A stretch of DNA of 50,079 nucleotides from Candidatus Dormiibacterota bacterium (GTDB lineage Bacteria > Chloroflexota > Dormibacteria > Aeolococcales > Bog-877). Every line of letters begins with the position of its first letter. The stretch's first letter is position 1. The translations under genes were made by a program, and so were the position numbers. This document shows positions 44,140-50,079 of the stretch, one piece after another. Under the pieces are notes generated by a model. It was not told where the DNA came from, made no database searches, and was given only the letters and a program-made list of their open reading frames with translations. The stretch covers positions 1 through 50,079 of the forward strand of contig DAHVDN010000015.1 in assembly GCA_027313505.1 (NCBI GenBank). The letters are read 5' to 3'.

Positions 44140-44772
44140 ATGAGTCTGAAGCTTGAGGCCGCTCGCCGGTCAACCAGCGGGCGCCAGGTCGGTCAGCTCC
44201 GGCGCCAGGGATTGGTGCCAGGGGTCGTCTATGGGCACAAGGTGGCTACCATCCAGGTCGAGGTTCCGGTCAAGGAGCTGGCGCGGATGGTCCACACCGT
44301 TGGGAAGAGCCACCTGCTGCAGCTCAAGGTCGAAGGGGAACGCAATCTCCGACCGGTCCTGATCAAGGAGCTGCAGCTGAACCCGCGCACCAGCGCCGCG
44401 GTACATGTGGACTTCTTTCAGGTCAACCTGACCGAGAAGCTCACCGTCCAAGTGCAGATCGTGCTCACCGGTGAATCTCCCGCAGTGAAGTTCAACGTGG
44501 GAGAGCTTCTCCATGTGGTACACACCCTTGAAGTGAGCTGTTTGCCCAACGCGATTCCTGGTGAGATCGTGGTCGACGTCTCCGGGCTCGCGGAGGTGGA
44601 CGACGCCGTCCGGCTCTCTGACATCGTCCTCCCCGATGGGGTCGAGGTTTCGGCCACCATCGATCCCACCGAGATCTTGGTCAAGATCGCTCAGGCGCGG
44701 GTCGCCGTGGAAGAGCCCGTGGCGGAAGCGGTTCCGGCAACTGAGGAGCCTGCGCCGGTCGCTGCCGAGTAG
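44140..44772 (+). CDS. rplY: 50S ribosomal protein L25, general stress protein Ctc type
   Basis: A 210-residue L25 of the long CTC form: an N-terminal 5S-rRNA-binding domain (about 1-95: LEAARRSTSGRQVGQLRRQG, LVPGVVYGHK) plus the C-terminal TL5/CTC beta domain (about 96-190: AIPGEIVVDVSGL, SDIVLPDGVEV). It ends in an acidic, Ala/Pro/Glu-rich tail (VAVEEPVAEAVPATEEPAPV). GAGG at 44132-44135 is close to the ATG. Pth, its frequent neighbour, is not present here; rarA follows on the opposite strand, convergent with a 35-bp gap. Confidence 0.93.
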   Translation: MSLKLEAARRSTSGRQVGQLRRQGLVPGVVYGHKVATIQVEVPVKELARMVHTVGKSHLLQLKVEGERNLRPVLIKELQLNPRTSAAVHVDFFQVNLTEKLTVQVQIVLTGESPAVKFNVGELLHVVHTLEVSCLPNAIPGEIVVDVSGLAEVDDAVRLSDIVLPDGVEVSATIDPTEILVKIAQARVAVEEPVAEAVPATEEPAPVAAE

Positions 44773-44807
44773 GGATTCCCCTACTACGGGCCGATCTAGG
44801 AGCGCCG

Positions 44808-46208
44808 TCAGCTCGGTCGCTGATCCCCTTCCCCGTCGGATTCGAGCGATCTTCTCTTGGAGCGGGAGGTCTCCAACCTCGCCCTCATCTCGACCTCTAG
44901 GCCGTGGTCCGTAGGTTGGTAGTAGCGGTGATGCCCGATCTCCTCTGGGAGGTGCCCGTGCTCAACTAGTCCATCGTCGGTCTCGTGGGCGTACTGGTAT
45001 CCCTGCCCAAAGCCGCGGTCTTTGTCCCGGGCTGTGACCGCATTGCGCAGGTGCAGGGGAACCGCGAGCTGCAGATGCTCCGCGACGTCCTGGGCGGCCA
45101 GGGAGTAGGCACGATAGGTGGCGTTGCTCTTGGGGGCCATCGCCAGGAAGATCGCTGCCTCGGCAAGGGGGAGCCGGGCCTCTGGCAGCCCGACCACGGC
45201 CGTCGCCTGATGAGCCGCCATCGCGACCTGAAGGGCGAGGGGGTCCGCGAGCCCGATGTCCTCAGCGGCCAGGATCACCATCCGGCGCGCCGGAACCAGG
45301 GGGTCCTCCCCGGACTCCAACAGCCGCGCCAGCCAGTAGAGGGCGGCGTCCGGGTCACTTCCCCTCATGGACTTTATGAAGGCGGAGAGAATTTGATAGT
45401 GGAGGTCCCCCGCCCTGTCGTGTAGCAGGTGAGGGCTGTTGAGCGCCTGCCGGACGACGGCGAACGGGATCTCGCCACCGTCAATCACCCCCTCCGCCGC
45501 TCTCTCCAGCGCATTGAGCATGGCTCTGGCATCTCCCCCGGATCTTCGGACCAGAAGCTCTCGACCAGGGTCGTCCAGCTTCAGCTGTCGTGATCCCAAG
45601 CCCCTCACTGGCTCCGCCAATGCTCGGTCGAGCAGGCTGTTGAGGTCTTCTTTCGTAAGCGGCCTCAGATCCAGGACCTGGACGCGGGAGAGCAGCGCTC
45701 CGGTGAGCTGGAAGCTGGGATTCTCCGTGGTGGCTCCGACCAGAGTCAGCAACCCGGACTCCACGTGGGGCAGGAGAGCATCCTGTTGGGTTCTTGTGAA
45801 GTGGTGGATCTCGTCGAGGAACAGGAGGGTCCGCTGCCCCATCCGCTGGCGCTGACCGGCCTCGGTCACCACCCGCCGGATATCGCCTACACCGGCGCTC
45901 ACAGCCGACAGGGAGACCAGGTGAGACGACTGCGCGGCCGCCAGGAGCTGGGCGATGGTGGTCTTCCCCGTTCCCGGCGGACCGACGAGCACGAGCGACG
46001 GCAGCCGTCCTCCCGTTAGCGCGGAACGGAGCGAACCTGTCTGCCCCAGGAGGTGGCCCTGCCCCAGGACCTCGGCCCAGCCCTGAGGGCGCAATCTGGC
46101 AGCCAGGGGTGCGGCCCCCGGTCGGTCTCGAGCCGACTCTGGAGGCTGAGCATTCTTGCGATCTCCGTTGGGCACCGAATCAGGTGAGTCGTCGAAGAGC
46201 TCTCTCAC
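44808..46208 (-). CDS. rarA: Replication-associated recombination protein RarA (MgsA), AAA+ ATPase
   Basis: A 466-residue clamp-loader-like ATPase acting at stalled replication forks. Walker A is GPPGTGKTT, Walker B is LLFLDEIHHF, sensor 1 lies in LVGATTENPSF, an Arg finger segment is ALLSRVQVLDLRPL, and the C-terminal tetramerisation domain has KSMRGSDPDAALYWLARLLE and PKSNATYRAY. GTG 46208 (MRELFDDSPDSVPNGDR) is chosen since the longer start at 46274 adds atypical sequence. It opens with an unstructured stretch of about 35 residues before the core (LAARLRPQGWAEVLGQGHLL). It is divergent from the ThDP enzyme. Confidence 0.94.
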   Translation of the reverse strand: MRELFDDSPDSVPNGDRKNAQPPESARDRPGAAPLAARLRPQGWAEVLGQGHLLGQTGSLRSALTGGRLPSLVLVGPPGTGKTTIAQLLAAAQSSHLVSLSAVSAGVGDIRRVVTEAGQRQRMGQRTLLFLDEIHHFTRTQQDALLPHVESGLLTLVGATTENPSFQLTGALLSRVQVLDLRPLTKEDLNSLLDRALAEPVRGLGSRQLKLDDPGRELLVRRSGGDARAMLNALERAAEGVIDGGEIPFAVVRQALNSPHLLHDRAGDLHYQILSAFIKSMRGSDPDAALYWLARLLESGEDPLVPARRMVILAAEDIGLADPLALQVAMAAHQATAVVGLPEARLPLAEAAIFLAMAPKSNATYRAYSLAAQDVAEHLQLAVPLHLRNAVTARDKDRGFGQGYQYAHETDDGLVEHGHLPEEIGHHRYYQPTDHGLEVEMRARLETSRSKRRSLESDGEGDQRPS

Positions 46209-46390
46209 CCACCCATCTTGACGCCCCGTCACCCAGCGGCGGTGAACTCGTCGCCACTGGAAGGTGAATCCCACGCACCCCCGCCCGGTGGTTTCGCCCG
46301 TGCAGGGGTGGTACCCGGGAGCGCACGCTAACTGAGAGTCGAATGGAGCCGGGACGGATCGATCTGGAGTTCAGCACCCAGGAGGAGAGG

Positions 46391-48040
46391 ATGTCAGTGG
46401 AGATCAATACTGGTGGTGGTTTGGCGGCGAGGGCACTCACCGAGGTGGGGCTGAAGACCCTGTTCACGCTGCCGGGAAGCCACATCGGGCAGTTGTTGGA
46501 GCGCATCCGTGCCGAGGGCAAGCAGGTGATATCGGTCCGCCATGAGGAGAACGCGATCCTGATGGCGGAGGGTTGGGCGCTGGCGACCGGGATGGCAGGC
46601 TTTGCTGCGGTGACCGCCGGACCGGGTCTGGCCAACTCGCTGCCAGGGATCGCCGAGGCCAACGCCGCCGGAGTGCCCATTCTGGTACTGGCCGGCAGGA
46701 CCGCTCTGGCCAGGCGTGGTCGCGGTGCGGTGCAGGACATGGACCAGCTGGCAGCGGTTGAGCCGATCACGAAGTGGCGCGGGGAGTGCCTGGAGGCGGG
46801 GCGGATTGGAGAGCACATTGTCCGGGCTTACCTGCAGGCGACCAGCGGCAGCCCCGGGGTTGCGTACCTGGAGATCGCCGAAGACCTCTTGAGTGCTCCG
46901 GTCGGGGAGGTCGCCACGCCCCAGATGCTAAAGATCTCAAGGGCAGTTCCCGAGGGTGCTGCGCTGGCCGAGGCATTGCAGCTGCTGCGTGGCGCCGAGC
47001 GCCCCATCGTGCTCGCCGGCTCCGGCGCCTTCTTCTCCGGGGCCGGCCCCGAACTGGAGGCGTTCTGCGAGGTTTCTGGAATCCCCGTAACCACCACCAG
47101 CGCCGCCAGGGGCTTGCTGGATGATGATCACCCGCTGTGCCTCGGCAGCCTGGTTCATGGAGGTGCCGCCTTGATCAGCGCCGATCTGGCCCTGGTCATA
47201 GGATCGGGATTCAACGCCAACCTCATGTATGGCCGGCCGCCGCTGTTTGGCGAGGAGCAGGTCGTGATCCAGCTCGACATCGCGGCCGAGAAGCTGGGCG
47301 GTGAGCGGGTCCCCAACCTGGGCCTGGTCGGCGACGTCGCCGCCACCCTGCACTCCCTTTCCATGAGCTGGGAGGGGGATCCCGACCGGTACCGAGACTG
47401 GCGGGTTCAGGCCAAGGCGGTGTCCGCCACCAGCAGGGAGATCTGGACCGCGGAGACAGAGTCGGACGTGGCGACAGTGCATGCGGGCTGGTTGGCACGG
47501 GAGGTGGCCGAGCGCTTCGAGCAGGAGGGGAGTGGCATATGGATCTCGGACGGCGGCGACAGCGTCACCTGGGGGATAGCCTTCTCGAAGGGCCATCGGC
47601 CAGGATCGAACATGCTCATCGGATCGGCCATGGGCACCCTTGGGGTGGGACTCCCATTCGCAATAGCGGCGAAGTTGGCCAATCCCGAGGCGCTGGTCGT
47701 TTTATTCACCGGTGACGGGGCCTTCGGCTTCTCGGCTATGGAACTTCACACCGCGGCTCGGCAGGGACTTGGGCTGGTGGTGGTCGTAGTGAACAATGGA
47801 GTTTGGAGGGGACCTGGCTCCTCCAAAGAGGAGCCCGTCGGTGACGTCGACCACGCGGCGCTCGCCGTGGCCCTGGGCGGATGGGGGGAGCGCATCGCGG
47901 TTAGGGAGGAGCTCTCTCCAGCGCTGGCCCGGGCCCTCGGGGCAGCGAGATCAGGATTGCCCGCGGTTCTGGATGTCCGTTGCGATCCGCGGGTAGTGAG
48001 CAACCTACTTCGCGGTCTCGACGACCTGGGCCTGATGTAG
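46391..48040 (+). CDS. Thiamine-diphosphate-dependent enzyme of the acetolactate synthase/acyl-CoA lyase superfamily
   Basis: A 549-residue three-domain ThDP enzyme. The cofactor-activating Glu is E52 in VRHEENAILMAEGWA, and the ThDP/Mg motif runs from GDG (441-443) to NN (468-469) in the segment LFTGDGAFGFSAMELHTA to VVNNGVW. ATG 46391 has GGAGGAG just upstream; ATG 46343 would add 16 residues. No regulatory ACT subunit or other ilv gene is nearby, so biosynthetic acetolactate synthase is less likely. Oxalyl-CoA decarboxylase, 2-hydroxyacyl-CoA lyase or glyoxylate carboligase-like activity are alternatives; the substrate is not resolved. Confidence 0.82.
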   Translation: MSVEINTGGGLAARALTEVGLKTLFTLPGSHIGQLLERIRAEGKQVISVRHEENAILMAEGWALATGMAGFAAVTAGPGLANSLPGIAEANAAGVPILVLAGRTALARRGRGAVQDMDQLAAVEPITKWRGECLEAGRIGEHIVRAYLQATSGSPGVAYLEIAEDLLSAPVGEVATPQMLKISRAVPEGAALAEALQLLRGAERPIVLAGSGAFFSGAGPELEAFCEVSGIPVTTTSAARGLLDDDHPLCLGSLVHGGAALISADLALVIGSGFNANLMYGRPPLFGEEQVVIQLDIAAEKLGGERVPNLGLVGDVAATLHSLSMSWEGDPDRYRDWRVQAKAVSATSREIWTAETESDVATVHAGWLAREVAERFEQEGSGIWISDGGDSVTWGIAFSKGHRPGSNMLIGSAMGTLGVGLPFAIAAKLANPEALVVLFTGDGAFGFSAMELHTAARQGLGLVVVVVNNGVWRGPGSSKEEPVGDVDHAALAVALGGWGERIAVREELSPALARALGAARSGLPAVLDVRCDPRVVSNLLRGLDDLGLM

Positions 48041-48232
48041 CCAGGATAGACCCAGTCGCGAGAGGGGAGGTGCTGGTCCTGTTGCCGTCCGGCAGGCGGT
48101 GGAGCACTTGAAGGCCCGGTGACGAATCGCCGCTCGGTCGGGTAGGGACCGGCCGCTGGGCGTTTTCAGATACAGGCGGCCATCCACCGGCCGACGCATA
48201 GGCAAGGTGCCCATCAAGGAGGACTCCCCGAG

Positions 48233-48661
48233 ATGACCGGAATCGCACTGGGACTTCGAGCGCTGCTGAGCATGCTGGCGACCAAGGGCATCGCCATAGT
48301 GGCCGTCGGATTGGCGTTGGGGACCGGCGGGGCTGTGCTGGCTTCCAGGGAACTCTTCAGCCCTTCGTCTTCGACCCACGGCGCAGCAGTCGTGGCGGCC
48401 ATCCACGGCACCTGCGCTCAGTTACTTCCGGGTGCGAGCACCGCGGGGGCGGCGGCCACCGCTTCACCTGGCGCCTTCGGGCAATGCGTCAGTCGGGTGG
48501 CCCGCAGCAATCACGGCTCTCCACCAGTCGACGGGAATCAGGTCCGAGGCGCAAAGGCCAGCGCCGGGCGCGGGGCTGCTACCGGTCCACCGTCGTGGGC
48601 TAAGGGGCGCGGGAACGGACGTCATCGGGGCCCGGGCATGGCCCTTCCTTCGGCTCCGTGA
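48233..48661 (+). CDS. Membrane-anchored or exported protein of unknown function
   Basis: A 142-residue protein with an N-terminal hydrophobic helix (about 18-37, GIAIVAVGLALGTGGAVLAS) that could be a signal anchor, then Ala/Gly/Ser-rich sequence with two cysteines (GTCAQLLPG and FGQCVSRVAR) that might form a disulfide, and a basic Gly/Arg-rich tail. AAGGAGGA at 48216-48223 lies 9 nt before the ATG, a strong site. No family recognised. Confidence 0.6.
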   Translation: MTGIALGLRALLSMLATKGIAIVAVGLALGTGGAVLASRELFSPSSSTHGAAVVAAIHGTCAQLLPGASTAGAAATASPGAFGQCVSRVARSNHGSPPVDGNQVRGAKASAGRGAATGPPSWAKGRGNGRHRGPGMALPSAP

Positions 48662-48932
48662 CATGGCGTCTCGGGGTAGGAGGTACTGATCGCAGCGGGC
48701 TGTCCCGACTCCTGGATGCGCGTACGCCCTGGACTGTCGATCGGCGTGTCCCAGCACGAAGTCGGCTGGACCTAACTCCCGGACTGACTCCACCTCCGAC
48801 CCGCTCAGGAGCTCACAGTCATCGGTTGTCGCTGCCTCTATCGCCTCGTAGGGAACAGTCCCGGCCGCCCGGCACCCCCCCTGCCCTTCCGAGGGCTCTC
48901 GCTCCTAGGTTGGCGCCCTAGTGCGGCAGGAG
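48662..48932. other. Intergenic region, 271 bp
   Basis: No gene, tRNA or strong hairpin was recognised in this gap between the exported protein and the convergent GGDEF-EAL gene. Confidence 0.4.
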
Positions 48933-50079
48933 TCAGTAGGTTGCGCCACTCAACCAGAGCTGCTCGAACTCCTCTTCTGGAAGGGGGCGTGCCATGAGGA
49001 ATCCTTGACCTGCATCGCAGCCGAGCTCGCGTAGCACCTTTAGCTGTGCTGAAGTCTCTATACCCTCGGCGGACGCGGTGAGCCCCACCGCATGAGCCAG
49101 CTGTATCAGGCCCCCGACGATGGCCGCATCCTTCTTGTCGTTGGTGACCCCATCGATGAAGCTCTTGTCGATCTTGAGCTCGTCCAATTGAAAGCGCCGA
49201 AGGTGAGATACCGACGAGTAGCCGGTCCCGAAATCATCCAGAGCTAGGCGCACCCCCAATTCCCGCAGCCGCGAGATGCCAGACACGGCCGCCAGCGAGT
49301 CCGCCAGGACGGCGGTTTCGGTGATCTCCAGGCAGAGGCGTCGGGAGTCCAGCCCTGTGGTTCTCAGCGCCTCCTCGACTACCTGGTCGACGTTCTGGGC
49401 CAGCAGCTGTCTTGTGGAAAGGTTCACCGAAAGGGTAAGCTGCTCACCCGGGCGCAGGTCGCTCCAGCGCTTGCCGCACTGGACGGCCTGGCGAAGAACC
49501 CAAGCGCCGATTTCTATGATCGCGCCGGTCTCCTCCGCCAGGGGAATGAACTCCCCTGGCGGCACCAGCCCACGGGCCGGGTGGTTCCATCGGACAAGCG
49601 CCTCCGCACCGATTATGGCTCCGGTTCGCAGGTTCAGGCAGGGCTGGTAGTGGACTACGAACTCCTCCTGCGCCAAGGCGCGTCGGAGGTCGACCTCTGT
49701 TCGAACCCGATCTCCAAAGACCGCTCTCATGTCGGCGTCGAAGCTGACCGCCTGTCGTCCACCCGCCGACTTGGCGTGATACATGGCGATGTCAGCGTCC
49801 CGAACGAGATCTTCCGCGGTGGAATTGGGATTCTCGCAGGAGACGACCCCAACACTCGCGGTGACCACCACCTCCCGGCTTCCAGCCGGAATGGGCGGCT
49901 CTAGGGCCAGCACCAAACGGTCGGCCATGAGCAGCGCTGCCGCAGGGTTGTCGAGGTCGTCGGCGAGCACCACGAATTCGTCCCCGCCGACCCTGGCCAC
50001 CGTGTCGCTGGGCCTAAGGGTGTTGGTGAGGCGGGTGGCAACCGTCCGGAGCACGTCGTCCCCCACGGAGTGCCCCATG
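48933..50079 (-). CDS. GGDEF-EAL protein, N-terminus beyond the window
   Basis: The last 381 codons of a larger gene cut by the right edge. They begin inside a GGDEF domain (GHSVGDDVLRTVATRL, then RVGGDEFVVLADD) and continue into a full EAL domain. Both signatures are intact: GGDEF for di-GMP synthesis, and EALVRWNHP, SVNLSTRQ, EITETAVL, ALDDFGTGYSSV, LKIDKSFI and AEGIETSAQ for hydrolysis. Unlike the GGDEF-EAL protein at 26361, no catalytic motif is altered. The sensory part lies outside the window, so its input is unknown. The Met at the very edge is internal, not a start. Confidence 0.93.
   Translation of the reverse strand, partial: MGHSVGDDVLRTVATRLTNTLRPSDTVARVGGDEFVVLADDLDNPAAALLMADRLVLALEPPIPAGSREVVVTASVGVVSCENPNSTAEDLVRDADIAMYHAKSAGGRQAVSFDADMRAVFGDRVRTEVDLRRALAQEEFVVHYQPCLNLRTGAIIGAEALVRWNHPARGLVPPGEFIPLAEETGAIIEIGAWVLRQAVQCGKRWSDLRPGEQLTLSVNLSTRQLLAQNVDQVVEEALRTTGLDSRRLCLEITETAVLADSLAAVSGISRLRELGVRLALDDFGTGYSSVSHLRRFQLDELKIDKSFIDGVTNDKKDAAIVGGLIQLAHAVGLTASAEGIETSAQLKVLRELGCDAGQGFLMARPLPEEEFEQLWLSGATY

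Noticed and set aside
48041-48232. Possible c-di-GMP or other riboswitch before the exported-protein gene
   Set aside because: The leader is about 190 bp and GC-rich, but no conserved riboswitch core sequence was recognised.

Overview
The window is about 50 kb of high-GC bacterial chromosome, densely packed with genes on both strands. No rRNA, tRNA, CRISPR array or prophage was seen. The gene set suggests an aerobic, B12-using heterotroph: a class II (adenosylcobalamin) ribonucleotide reductase, an actinobacterial-style fused 2-oxoglutarate dehydrogenase, two B12-dependent acyl-CoA mutases with MeaB, an EtfD-like iron-sulfur membrane protein, an L25/CTC ribosomal protein, and many starts that look leaderless. 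Actinomycetota or a neighbouring high-GC phylum (Chloroflexota, 'Candidatus Dormibacterota') fits best. This placement is inference; no marker read here settles it.

Layout. 1-2.4 kb: a DDE transposase gene whose start overlaps the stop of a short upstream frame. 2.4-11.1 kb: nrdJ (minus strand), with two candidate NrdR boxes, divergent from a giant E2-E1 2-oxoglutarate dehydrogenase gene coupled to lpd (E3). 11.2-14.8 kb: a VapBC-like pair, a stand-alone RAM-domain protein, and the threonine catabolic pair tdh-kbl. 14.8-18.3 kb: an ECF sigma factor with a membrane partner, galU, a PHP phosphoesterase and small proteins. 18.3-22 kb: a quinone-oxidoreductase-like enzyme, coaE and an enoyl-CoA hydratase. 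22-26.4 kb: a 62-residue membrane protein, the EtfD-like protein, methylmalonyl-CoA epimerase and a methylmalonyl-CoA mutase large subunit. 26.4-29.6 kb: a GAF-PAS-GGDEF-EAL protein and an aquaporin. 29.7-37.5 kb: acyl-CoA carboxylase beta subunit, sucCD, two acyl-CoA dehydrogenases and a thiolase. 37.8-44.1 kb: a 39-residue membrane protein, MeaB, a second mutase large subunit with isobutyryl-CoA-mutase specificity residues, a NYN/PIN nuclease, a degenerate ADP-ribosylglycohydrolase, a radical SAM/SPASM protein and a free B12-binding subunit. 44.1-50 kb: L25, RarA, a ThDP enzyme, a secreted or anchored protein, and a second GGDEF-EAL protein cut by the window edge.

How it works together. Much of the window serves acyl-CoA breakdown. 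Acyl-CoA dehydrogenases pass electrons through ETF (genes not in the window) to the EtfD-like protein. Enoyl-CoA hydratase and thiolase carry on beta-oxidation. Carboxylase, epimerase and mutase convert propionyl-CoA to succinyl-CoA, which meets SucCD and the 2-oxoglutarate dehydrogenase in the TCA cycle. One B12-binding subunit is visible for two large subunits whose substrate-pocket residues differ.

The observations most worth checking are: (1) a 2-oxoglutarate dehydrogenase with complete E2 (two lipoyl domains, E3-binding domain, catalytic core) fused to E1; (2) the MeaB/IcmA-like pair, an unfused version of IcmF, beside a separate methylmalonyl-CoA mutase; (3) a repeated TANNNT box 6-8 nt before start codons, implying many leaderless mRNAs; (4) the ADP-ribosylglycohydrolase-like/NYN gene pair.
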